DNA of 23,347 nt, taken from the NCBI GenBank assembly GCA_003645825.1, contig QNCQ01000003.1, positions 1 through 23,347 of the forward strand. The letters are read 5' to 3'. The stretch comes from Fidelibacterota bacterium (lineage in GTDB: Bacteria; Fidelibacterota; UBA2242; B5-G15). Under the pieces are notes generated by a model. The model saw nothing but the letters and a program-made list of their open reading frames with translations, made no database searches and was not told the DNA's origin. A program made the position numbers and the translations under genes. This document shows positions 1-7,362 of the stretch, piece by piece; positions within the stretch are counted from its first letter, which is position 1; every line of letters begins with the position of its first letter.

Positions 1-296
1 AGGGAAGAGTTTCTGTTCAGATTTATTCTACGCGGGCTAAAGGGGAGAAAGAAATAATTGCATATTTGAAAGATGGAGATGTCATGGGAGAATTTTCTTT
101 CATCGATGGAGCTCCGCGCTCGGCTTCTGTGATTGCAGAGGAGGATACCCGACTCATTTGTGCAGATTATCTTGAGTTGCACAGATTCCTTGATGAGCAT
201 GAGCACATTGGGTACATTTTTTTGAAGAATATCACCAGGATTTTGACCGCCAAACTCAGGAGCATGAATCTTGGGATAAGGGATGCCACTCTATAG
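1..296 (+). CDS. Cyclic nucleotide-binding domain protein (C-terminal part)
   Basis: The open frame enters from the left edge (first whole codon at base 3), so the N-terminus is missing. The visible 97 residues fit the second half of a cNMP-binding (Crp/PKA-type) domain: a short beta stretch, then LKDGDVMGEFSFIDG followed by APRSASV, which is the phosphate-binding cassette with its Glu and Arg-Ser, then the closing helices. The protein ends about 50 residues after the cassette, right after the C-helix, so there is no Crp-type winged helix behind the domain. It is therefore either a stand-alone sensor domain or the C-terminal domain of a larger protein such as a transporter, kinase or channel. 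Whether it really binds cAMP or cGMP cannot be told. The stop is 17 bases before the nitroreductase start, so the two are probably co-transcribed. Confidence 0.85.
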   Translation, partial: GRVSVQIYSTRAKGEKEIIAYLKDGDVMGEFSFIDGAPRSASVIAEEDTRLICADYLELHRFLDEHEHIGYIFLKNITRILTAKLRSMNLGIRDATL

Positions 297-313
297 GGGG
301 TTGGAGGAATATT

Positions 314-910
314 ATGAATGAAGTCAGGGATTTTGTTGAAATGATCAAGTCCCGGAGAACTATAAGACAATTCAAACAGAAAAAGGTCTCTCTTGATATC
401 TTGAAAGATTGTATAGATGCGGCAAGGCTGGCACCGTCTGCCAGTAATCTTCAGCCTGTGAAGTATTTCCTTATTGTTGATGATGAAAAAGTGAGGAAAG
501 TTTTTCCTCTATTGAAGTGGGCAGCATATATTTCTCCCCGGGGCAATCCTGAGAAAGGCAGGGAACCCACAGGTTATATAGTAGTTTTGGTTGACAAGGA
601 GATAAGGAGTAGTGGGTATGAGTATGATGTAGGTGCTGGTGTTGAGAATTTTATACTTTCGGCATGGGCTTATGGTGTGGCCAGCTGCTGGCTTTTGTCT
701 GTTGATAGAGTGAAGCTCAGGGAAATTTTCAGAATTCCCGAGAAATATATAATCGATTCTGTAGTTGCTTTTGGGTATCCGGACGAAAAGTCGGTAGTTG
801 AAAAGGTTGTCGATGGCAGCGTTAAATACTGGAAGGATGAAACGGGAGTATTTCATGTCCCCAAAAGGGCGTTGAAGGAAATTTTAATCATAGACGAATT
901 TGAGGAGTAA
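314..910 (+). CDS. Nitroreductase family protein
   Basis: This 198-residue protein has the size and layout of the FMN-dependent nitroreductase family, which uses NAD(P)H to reduce nitro groups, quinones or flavins as a dimer in the cytoplasm. The N-terminal SRRTIRQF (about residues 13-20) is the family's R-R-S/T-x-R-x-F flavin phosphate motif. APSASNLQP (about 41-49) is the second flavin-binding segment. The stretch GAGVENFILSAWAYGVASCW is the usual central helix, 'A..N..L.A...G.G..W'. The C-terminus is extended by about 25 residues (HVPKRALKEILIIDEFEE). A clean GGAGGA at 303-308 lies 5 bases before the ATG and fixes the start. The stop is two bases from lgt. Substrate is not predictable; family members range from drug-type nitroreductases to flavin-destroying BluB-like enzymes. 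Confidence 0.93.
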   Translation: MNEVRDFVEMIKSRRTIRQFKQKKVSLDILKDCIDAARLAPSASNLQPVKYFLIVDDEKVRKVFPLLKWAAYISPRGNPEKGREPTGYIVVLVDKEIRSSGYEYDVGAGVENFILSAWAYGVASCWLLSVDRVKLREIFRIPEKYIIDSVVAFGYPDEKSVVEKVVDGSVKYWKDETGVFHVPKRALKEILIIDEFEE

Positions 911-912
911 TA

Positions 913-1674
913 ATGCATCCAATTTTATTTAAGCTGGGGCCTATAATCATTCACACTTATGGATTAATGATGGCGACTGCCTTTCTAGTTTCCTATCTTC
1001 TACTTGCCAGAGAGGTGAGACGTCTGGGTGAGAAGACGGATTTTGCCAGCAATATGGTTTTCTGGGCGGCTGTTGGTGGGCTTGCGGGTGCGAAACTTCT
1101 ATATGCTCTGGAAAATTTGAAATATACGATCCAGGACCCTTTGGGGACGATTTTCTCAGGGGCGGGTCTGGCTTTTCACGGTGGGTTGTTTGGAGGGACC
1201 CTGGCAGTAATCGTTTATTTGAAAAAGCATAAGAAAAGTGTTGGAGAATATGCTGACATTGTGGGACCGATACTCCTTGTAGGACAGGCAATAGGTCGAA
1301 TAGGGTGCTTTTTTGCAGGATGTTGCCACGGGAAAGAATGTAGCCTGCCCTGGGCTGTCACCTTCCCTAATGCAATTCCCCCGGCTTCAGGTCCTGTACA
1401 TCCTACCCAGCTTTATGAGGCATTGTACAATGTTATTATTTATTTTGTCTTGATTAAGCTTCGTCCAAGGCTTAGAAAAAGGTGGGCCACTTTTTCGCTT
1501 TATTTGATTTTTGCCGGGGTGGAGAGGTTTCTGATAGAATTTATAAGGGTCAATCCGCGTATTTTGTTCGGATTGACAGTATTTCAGTATACTTCTCTGG
1601 CGATGATTTTAGCTGGGATTTTTATTTTATTATTTCTTGCAGAACCATTAGACAAAAAAGGTTACAACCGTTAA
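913..1674 (+). CDS. lgt: Prolipoprotein diacylglyceryl transferase
   Basis: Lgt moves the diacylglyceryl group of phosphatidylglycerol onto the lipobox cysteine of prolipoproteins in the inner membrane, the first step of lipoprotein maturation. The 253 residues form about seven membrane segments. Visible signatures are HTYGLMMA near the N-terminus (about 14-21), AFHGGLFGG (about 87-95) with the conserved His, the Lgt signature GRIGCFFAGCCHGKE (about 128-142) with the essential Arg, and HPTQLYEA (163-170). The cysteine-rich form of the signature replaces the GRIGNFxN of E. coli; a similar 'GCCxGK' version is common in deltaproteobacterial and FCB Lgt proteins. GAGGAG at 902-907 sits 5 bases before the ATG. 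The DUF4837 lipoprotein in this window is a likely client. Confidence 0.97.
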   Translation: MHPILFKLGPIIIHTYGLMMATAFLVSYLLLAREVRRLGEKTDFASNMVFWAAVGGLAGAKLLYALENLKYTIQDPLGTIFSGAGLAFHGGLFGGTLAVIVYLKKHKKSVGEYADIVGPILLVGQAIGRIGCFFAGCCHGKECSLPWAVTFPNAIPPASGPVHPTQLYEALYNVIIYFVLIKLRPRLRKRWATFSLYLIFAGVERFLIEFIRVNPRILFGLTVFQYTSLAMILAGIFILLFLAEPLDKKGYNR

Positions 1675-1704
1675 TCTGCCTGCACAGAAGGGGTATAATT
1701 TGCA

Positions 1705-2568
1705 GTGGTAAGTGCGTTAAGGGTGACCTTTCTAGTATTTATTTTTATTAGCTGGATGTATCCATTTGGATTACAGTTTCTTGGGGAGATAAAACTTCTT
1801 GCAGGTGAGGGGAAAAATTTTACTGATATCGGGGTCAGCGTTTTCGGAGATATTTATCTTATAGAGGGTAATTATGATGAGCTTTATTTAATTGACGGGC
1901 GTGGAAGAGTGATAAGAAAAACCGGAGGGACAGGATGGAACTCTGCCGCTCTCGACTCTCCAAATGATCTTGTAGTGGTTGATGATTTGAATATCCTGGT
2001 GGCTGATTATAATAATCACAGTGTGAAGAGGTATGACAGAAAGTTGAATTACATTGGCGAGTTTTCTGGGGATAACTTTGAGGATGGATTTTCTTTTCCT
2101 CTTTCGGTTGCATGTGATAAAGAAGGTTTTATTTATGTACTGGATGGAGAGAGAAGAGAGATATTTATTTTCAATTCTTTTTTAAATCAATCGTTCTGGA
2201 TAGGAGGAGCAGAGTACGGTTCTTTTACTATTGTGTCTCCTGTAAGGATGAGGGTGAATGCAGATAGGAATATTTATGTGCTTGAGGAGGATGGAACGGT
2301 AAAAATATTCAGGTTTCCAGCTGAACCGTACAGGATAATTCCCGGACATGGAGGAAAAGCGGTGGATATGGCACTGTTAGGAGATGCTCAGGTTGTTATA
2401 CTATATGAAACTGGATATCTGGATCTGCCTGAGAGTGAGAATGGAAGAGGGGTAAATCTCGGTGATATAGGGTGTGATACCAGGGTAGTTGCTTTTGCTG
2501 TCTGTGGAGGGAAATTGTATTTTTTAAGTCCCTGTGGCATCGTTTATATTTTTGAAATGATCGAATGA
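1705..2568 (+). CDS. Exported NHL-repeat beta-propeller protein
   Basis: The 287 residues begin with a probable signal peptide or N-terminal anchor (one Arg at residue 6, then about 12 hydrophobic residues VTFLVFIFISWM). The rest looks like a six-bladed NHL propeller. Repeated blades carry the pattern 'spNDLVVVDDLNILVADYNNHSVKRYD' (about 92-118), followed by 'FPLSVACDKEGFIYVLDGERREIFIFN' and 'SPVRMRVNADRNIYVLEEDGTVKIF'. No catalytic motif is seen, so a binding or scaffolding role is likely. The GTG start is the longest choice; its Shine-Dalgarno is poor (AAGGGG about 12 bases upstream), and GTG at 1723 is an alternative that would keep most of the hydrophobic stretch. It ends inside the start of the large outer-membrane gene (ATGA overlap at 2565-2568), so the two are probably translationally coupled. 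Confidence 0.82.
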   Translation: MVSALRVTFLVFIFISWMYPFGLQFLGEIKLLAGEGKNFTDIGVSVFGDIYLIEGNYDELYLIDGRGRVIRKTGGTGWNSAALDSPNDLVVVDDLNILVADYNNHSVKRYDRKLNYIGEFSGDNFEDGFSFPLSVACDKEGFIYVLDGERREIFIFNSFLNQSFWIGGAEYGSFTIVSPVRMRVNADRNIYVLEEDGTVKIFRFPAEPYRIIPGHGGKAVDMALLGDAQVVILYETGYLDLPESENGRGVNLGDIGCDTRVVAFAVCGGKLYFLSPCGIVYIFEMIE

Positions 2569-5500
2569 GTCGAGGAATTTTACCAAAAGGGGTGCTTTTG
2601 TTGTTTTTTGCAGTGTGTGTTTTTGCTCCTTCGTATGGGGGGGATTTTTACCGGGATACAGTTCTGGTGAAGGATAGAAAAGGTACCAAGATTGTTTTAA
2701 GTCATAGGTATGTTATTCCAGAGACGATTAACATTGTTTCATTAGAAAAAGGGGTCTATATCAATTGCGATAGTATAACTGTGGATGCTATGAATGGAGT
2801 TATATATGGATTAAAGTCAGATAAGGTGCCCGTGAGAGTTGTTGTTTCTTATAGGTATATTGCTGTGGATTTTGATATAAAAGATGTGATGGTGGAAAGT
2901 TTCCCAGCGGAGCTATACAGTGGTTTCAGAGGAAAAAGGGGGGGTACGCAAGGTAAGAAGGAAATCTATGCGTCTGAAAATATAATAAGTTCAGGAAGTA
3001 TCTTCAGGAAGGTCTCTTTCGGTACGAATTCTGGAGTGTCGCTGTCCTCCGGGTTAAACCTCAGGATAAGTGGAAAGATTACGGATGACATTGTTGTAAG
3101 CGGTGTTCTTTCTGATCAGAGCATTCCTATAGAGCCAGAAGGTACCACACAATCTCTTAATGAGATTGATAGGGTATATATTGAAGCCAGAATGCCGCAT
3201 GAGAAAATAGTCATTGGGGATTTTAATTACAGGCTCGATGAGGGTAGGTTGTGCAGATACAATAGGAAGCTTCAGGGGGTTTATTTGAGGAGTGAACGTT
3301 CCGGGATAAAGCTGGAGTTATCGGGAGCAGTATCCAGAGGAGAGTATTTTACGAATTACTTTCTGGGAGAGGATGGGAATCAAGGACCATATCAGCTTTA
3401 TGGAAAGAATGGCGAAAGTTCTATAGTTGTTCTTGCTGGTACAGAAAGGGTTTGGTTAAATGGGGAATTGTTAGAAAGAGGAGAAAATGCAGATTATGTG
3501 ATTGATTATTCTACCGGTCAGATAACTTTTACATCGAAGAGAGTAATAACCTCTAATTCAAGAATAACCGTTGATTTTCAGTACTCTGATTTCTCTTACG
3601 TTCGAAATGTTGTGTCGATGAGCCTGAAAAAGGCGATCGGTGACAGATTCATTTTTTCTTTTTCTTCGATACGAGAAAAGGATGATAGAAATAGTGGGTT
3701 GGGATTAGAACCGGCTGAGGCTGAAAAAAAGTTTTTAAGTCAGGTAGGAGATGCTTCTGAGGGTAGGGTATATGTAAGTACTATAACGCCTGATTCCATG
3801 GGGAGTTATATTGTTGTTGATTCTGTGCTGGTTTATGTTGGAGAAGGAAAAGGGACTCACACAGCAGTGTTTTATAATGTTGGGAAAGATGGTTGTTATC
3901 GTAAAGTTTATGATGGTAATATGGTTTATTTTGAGTATGTGGAGAAGGGTGATCCATCCATCTCTAATGCTATTAAAGATCAGGCAGTTTATCTACCAGC
4001 CAGGCCGCTAAAGTTGCCTGTTAAAGAGGGATTGTATCATATTGGAATGGAATATCATTCTTCTGAAAATTTTAACGTTTCAGGTGAGGTGGCTGTATCC
4101 TCTTTTGATAAAAATGTTTTTTCAGAAATAGGTGATGGGGATAACCGTGGTGTTGCGGGGAGACTCTTTGCTCTGTATAAGGTTAAGCTGGGCAGCTCCG
4201 GAAATTTGAAATTGTGGGGGAAGTATAGAGGAGAAGATAAGAAATTTCATTCTCCCTTTAGAGAGAAAGAAGTGGAGTTCAAAAGGAAATGGGGTTTGCC
4301 GAGCGATACGACTCGGAGGGAGAGATTTTTTGAGTCCGGGATTGAATACAGCAGTCGGAGTAGTGTGGTGCTGGGATTTGAAGGTGGGAAGTTTTCCGAT
4401 ATTGGTATTGAATCGGACAGATATAAGTTTCGTGGGGAGTTTTCAAAAGGTTTTCTGGAGAAGGCGAGGGTCTTTTATGAGGTTTCCCATCCAGGGCTGG
4501 CAGACAGTAGCGGAGAATGGTGGAAAAGAGGGGGAAATTTTGTTTGTGAGGTCTTTGGAAAGAATTTACAGGTAAGTTATTACTCTGAAAAGAGTGAAGG
4601 GCTTGTTTATCGCCAAGACTTTGTTTTTGACGAAAGAAGTGTAAAAATTGGTAGCAAAGGAGAAAGGAAAATATTATGGAGTGTTGAGCTTCATGACAGA
4701 TTTGATAGAAGAAAAAAAGGAAACAGGTGGCAGAAGGATTCATATGAGTATTACCTTAAGTTTAACGGACGTTTGGGTGGTTATAGGAGGGTATTCTCCG
4801 ATTTTAACGTTTATTATCTACGCAAGGAGTTTTTTTCGTCAGGTACCCCTGGTCTGGAAGGTTTGGCAGGCAAGTGGTTGTTCAGATACAGGGGGATCCA
4901 AAAGCCATTCAGATTTTCTTCGAGTATGGAGTTTGGCAGGAAGAGGATGGTAAAACGGGAGTTAAGGTATTTTAAAGTTCCTATGGGGCAGGGAGACTTT
5001 ATTTACGATTCTACATATGCGGAGTTTGTTCCAAGGAAAGGTGGGAACTATGTTTTAAAAGTGATGCCCTCGAATCAGACTGAGCCGGTCAGTGAGGTAA
5101 AAATAGGTTTTAATCTGAGGGTTGGAGGGGGGGTGATATCCCAGAAAAGTTTTGCTAAGCGTTTGAGGTTTCTGAGTAGTCTGAGGCTGGATAGAAAAGG
5201 ACGAAGCAGCCGGCAGGGAAATTTCATTTCCTGTGAAGAGCTGGTGTATTTTCAACTTTATTCGCGTAATGAACTGGTTTTTTACCCGGGGAGGGGGCGT
5301 GATGAGATCCAGTTGAGATATCTTATCAAGGATAATAGGGGGGAAATGGATGTAAGGGGGTATGAAAGAAGGACAAACAGAAATTTGTCTGTAAATCTTA
5401 GAGTGGGTCTGGCAAAGAGTATGAAAGGTGAGTTTGGGCTAACAAGGGAAACAATTGAGAGAGGATCTGTGTATAATACATTTTTAAATCGAGGAGGAAA

Positions 5501-5894
5501 GTTATACAAGTTTAAAAGCAAACTTAGCTATCTTCTCTCAAATGGGGATAAGATGATGGTAAATACTGAGTTTTCTGCGGGGAACTTGAGTTACCCGGAG
5601 AGAATTGTTTCCAGGGTTAGTAATTTGAAGGGGGAGTATGAAAAGAAGATTGGGAAGAGGGGAATGGTAAGAGCGTTTGTTAAATACATAAAAGTGGTTT
5701 CAGATAAAGGAAGGAAGAGTATTCCATGGGAGATAAGCGGGGGGCGAATGCCAGGAATTACCGTAGGGTGGGGAGGATCTGTTATCTATGCCCTGAGAGG
5801 GACAGTGAATATAAGGCTGAATTATGAAGGCTGGAGGGAGCCAATCTTTGGGCTGTATCATATAGGAGGTGTTGAGGCCGGTGTGGTTTTTTAG
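2565..5894 (+). CDS. Large SprA-like outer-membrane beta-barrel protein
   Basis: This is a 1109-residue exported protein that I cannot assign to a named family with certainty. It opens with a signal peptide (residues 1 to about 26, hydrophobic core GVLLLFFAVCVFAPS, cut near YGG). About residues 27-115 look like a beta-rich periplasmic domain. From about 150 onward there are alternating, aromatic-rich beta strands up to a terminal Phe (GGVEAGVVF), as expected for an outer-membrane barrel. Segments recall the SprA translocon of the Bacteroidetes type IX secretion system and related FCB surface proteins: LRISGKITDDIVVSGVLSDQ (about 167), the 'GTERVWLNGELLERG' plus 'YVIDYSTGQITFTS' unit (about 292-330), and 'GQGDFIYDSTYAEFVPRKGG' (about 808). 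It is less than half the length of SprA (over 2000 residues). It overlaps the propeller gene by ATGA and the Omp85 gene downstream. Function is unknown; a surface channel or export barrel is an inference. Confidence 0.8.
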   Translation: MSRGILPKGVLLLFFAVCVFAPSYGGDFYRDTVLVKDRKGTKIVLSHRYVIPETINIVSLEKGVYINCDSITVDAMNGVIYGLKSDKVPVRVVVSYRYIAVDFDIKDVMVESFPAELYSGFRGKRGGTQGKKEIYASENIISSGSIFRKVSFGTNSGVSLSSGLNLRISGKITDDIVVSGVLSDQSIPIEPEGTTQSLNEIDRVYIEARMPHEKIVIGDFNYRLDEGRLCRYNRKLQGVYLRSERSGIKLELSGAVSRGEYFTNYFLGEDGNQGPYQLYGKNGESSIVVLAGTERVWLNGELLERGENADYVIDYSTGQITFTSKRVITSNSRITVDFQYSDFSYVRNVVSMSLKKAIGDRFIFSFSSIREKDDRNSGLGLEPAEAEKKFLSQVGDASEGRVYVSTITPDSMGSYIVVDSVLVYVGEGKGTHTAVFYNVGKDGCYRKVYDGNMVYFEYVEKGDPSISNAIKDQAVYLPARPLKLPVKEGLYHIGMEYHSSENFNVSGEVAVSSFDKNVFSEIGDGDNRGVAGRLFALYKVKLGSSGNLKLWGKYRGEDKKFHSPFREKEVEFKRKWGLPSDTTRRERFFESGIEYSSRSSVVLGFEGGKFSDIGIESDRYKFRGEFSKGFLEKARVFYEVSHPGLADSSGEWWKRGGNFVCEVFGKNLQVSYYSEKSEGLVYRQDFVFDERSVKIGSKGERKILWSVELHDRFDRRKKGNRWQKDSYEYYLKFNGRLGGYRRVFSDFNVYYLRKEFFSSGTPGLEGLAGKWLFRYRGIQKPFRFSSSMEFGRKRMVKRELRYFKVPMGQGDFIYDSTYAEFVPRKGGNYVLKVMPSNQTEPVSEVKIGFNLRVGGGVISQKSFAKRLRFLSSLRLDRKGRSSRQGNFISCEELVYFQLYSRNELVFYPGRGRDEIQLRYLIKDNRGEMDVRGYERRTNRNLSVNLRVGLAKSMKGEFGLTRETIERGSVYNTFLNRGGKLYKFKSKLSYLLSNGDKMMVNTEFSAGNLSYPERIVSRVSNLKGEYEKKIGKRGMVRAFVKYIKVVSDKGRKSIPWEISGGRMPGITVGWGGSVIYALRGTVNIRLNYEGWREPIFGLYHIGGVEAGVVF
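5864..5870 (+). promoter_or_regulatory. Ribosome binding site of the Omp85 gene
   Basis: AGGAGGT lies inside the last codons of the 1109-residue gene. It is the only strong Shine-Dalgarno in this junction. It overlaps the first possible GTG (5869) and is 2 bases from a TTG (5872), but has a good 10-base spacing to the GTG at 5881. This favours 5881 as the true start of the Omp85 protein (493 residues). Confidence 0.5.
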
Positions 5895-7362
5895 AATTTT
5901 TGTGGCTGGTGTTTTATTTCTATATGGTGGTGCGGTTTTACCTGTGGAATACAGAATGGGAAAGGTTAAATTTGTTTTCCTTTCAGAGGAATGCGGAAGA
6001 GGGTTTGGCAGAAGAGAGGTGTCGTTTGATGAAAATACGGCTTTTACGCGTGAGAATCTGCTTTTCCTCATGAATTCCTTTAAGAACAATCTATTTCAGG
6101 AGGAGGGGGTTGAAGCAATACTGGGTGTGGAAAGTATCTTTCCTGTTTTACGGGATAGTATTGTTTACATAAATCCGGTTATCAGGGTTGCTATAAAGGG
6201 AGTCGTTAAGGTTGATAGCTTTATCATAGAGGGAGTGGAGAAGGCTTTGGAAATGAGATTGAAGAAGGAATTGGAGTTCTTCAGGGGTAAGGTCTTTAAC
6301 AAGGTGCTTCAGGAAAAAATAAAAAAGACCATTTCGAGCTATAGTTTTTTGCGTATGGAGAGGGAGCCAGTTGTTGTAAAGTCTGTTGATGGGAGAAATT
6401 GTCTATATGTGAAAGTAAGGGAAGAATCTGTGAATGAATTTTCAGGTATTGTAGGGTATGTTCCTTATAAAAAGAGAGGAGGGGGATATTTCACCGGCAC
6501 ATTTAGAATGTTTGTTGTCAATCTTCTTGGGGTTGGTGGCAACGTTCGTGTAAACTGGTCCAGGATTGATGAAAATTCACAGGAATTTGAGCTTCTTTAC
6601 TCACAGGTATGGTTTTTTTACGGCAGGCTTTTCTCGGAAGTCTATTTCAAGCAGACTTTGAGAGATACATTGTATGTTTTTAAAAATTTTAGGTTGACTT
6701 TCGGGAAAGATTTTTCAGATGTGTATGTTTGGTTAATTGTAGGGTGGAGAACAGGGATTCCGACACTTGCTGGTAGAACTTTGCTCGGAATTAAGAATGT
6801 ATATGAGAATAGATTTGGTGGAGGGCTTTCTGTAGATAGCAGAAACAGAAAGGACAATCCAACTTCGGGTTTTTATGGAGTTCTGAACTTTGTATTAAAC
6901 AAGAAAAAAAGGATGAATGGGGGAAAACTATCGTATGTGATAGAGTCTACCTGGGATTTTAACAGGTATATGGGGAAAGGTTTGGTCTTTAATTTACATG
7001 GTTTGCTGAAGAAAAGGTGGGTAAATTCCAGAGATTTTATGTACACTGATTTTTACTGGATTGGCGGGGCCAGAGATCTGAGGGGATATCCGGAAGATTT
7101 TTTTAAAGGTGTAGAGATTGGCTCTATTTCGGTAGAGTGCAGAAAGATTCTGGGATATTATTCCAGAGGGTATATATTTGCGGATTTGGGATATATCGTT
7201 GATATTGTAGATGGAAAAGAAAAAAAAATATATCCTTTTTCGTATGGATTGGGGATGAAACTTAAAACGAGGGTTGGCGTTATAGGTCTGGCTTATGCTT
7301 TGGGAAAAGATGATACTTTTTCAACGGCGAAGGTTCACCTGACACTTGAGAATAGATTCTAA
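5869..7362 (+). CDS. Omp85 superfamily outer-membrane protein (BamA/TamA/TpsB-like)
   Basis: Omp85 proteins insert or move polypeptides at the outer membrane. This one has a signal peptide (FFRIFVAGVLFLYGGAV), one recognisable POTRA domain (about residues 112-186: VVKVDSFIIEGV...KVFNKVLQEKIKKTISSYSFLRME...LYVKVREE), perhaps a divergent one before it (30-110), and a barrel from about 190 to the terminal Phe. The family's diagnostic L6 loop motif is plain at 399-412 (GGARDLRGYPEDFF, with the RGY), and the strand pair 'DSRNRKDNPTSGFYG' (323-337) is also typical. With 497 residues and one or two POTRA domains it is much shorter than BamA (about 800, five POTRA) and closer in size to TamA or TpsB. 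It is coupled to the giant barrel gene (26-base overlap, or 14 if translation starts at GTG 5881, as the ribosome site suggests). A dedicated role in assembling or exporting that neighbour is an inference. Confidence 0.9.
   Translation: MLRPVWFFRIFVAGVLFLYGGAVLPVEYRMGKVKFVFLSEECGRGFGRREVSFDENTAFTRENLLFLMNSFKNNLFQEEGVEAILGVESIFPVLRDSIVYINPVIRVAIKGVVKVDSFIIEGVEKALEMRLKKELEFFRGKVFNKVLQEKIKKTISSYSFLRMEREPVVVKSVDGRNCLYVKVREESVNEFSGIVGYVPYKKRGGGYFTGTFRMFVVNLLGVGGNVRVNWSRIDENSQEFELLYSQVWFFYGRLFSEVYFKQTLRDTLYVFKNFRLTFGKDFSDVYVWLIVGWRTGIPTLAGRTLLGIKNVYENRFGGGLSVDSRNRKDNPTSGFYGVLNFVLNKKKRMNGGKLSYVIESTWDFNRYMGKGLVFNLHGLLKKRWVNSRDFMYTDFYWIGGARDLRGYPEDFFKGVEIGSISVECRKILGYYSRGYIFADLGYIVDIVDGKEKKIYPFSYGLGMKLKTRVGVIGLAYALGKDDTFSTAKVHLTLENRF

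Noticed and set aside
4279..4743. 154-codon minus-strand open frame within the giant barrel gene
   Set aside because: The translation has no recognisable domain and the plus strand is continuous coding sequence with the expected beta-strand pattern.
2565..7362. Two-partner secretion pair (TpsA exoprotein plus TpsB)
   Set aside because: The order and the Omp85 partner invite it, but the 1109-residue protein has no TPS/haemagglutination domain or beta-helix repeats and ends like a membrane barrel.
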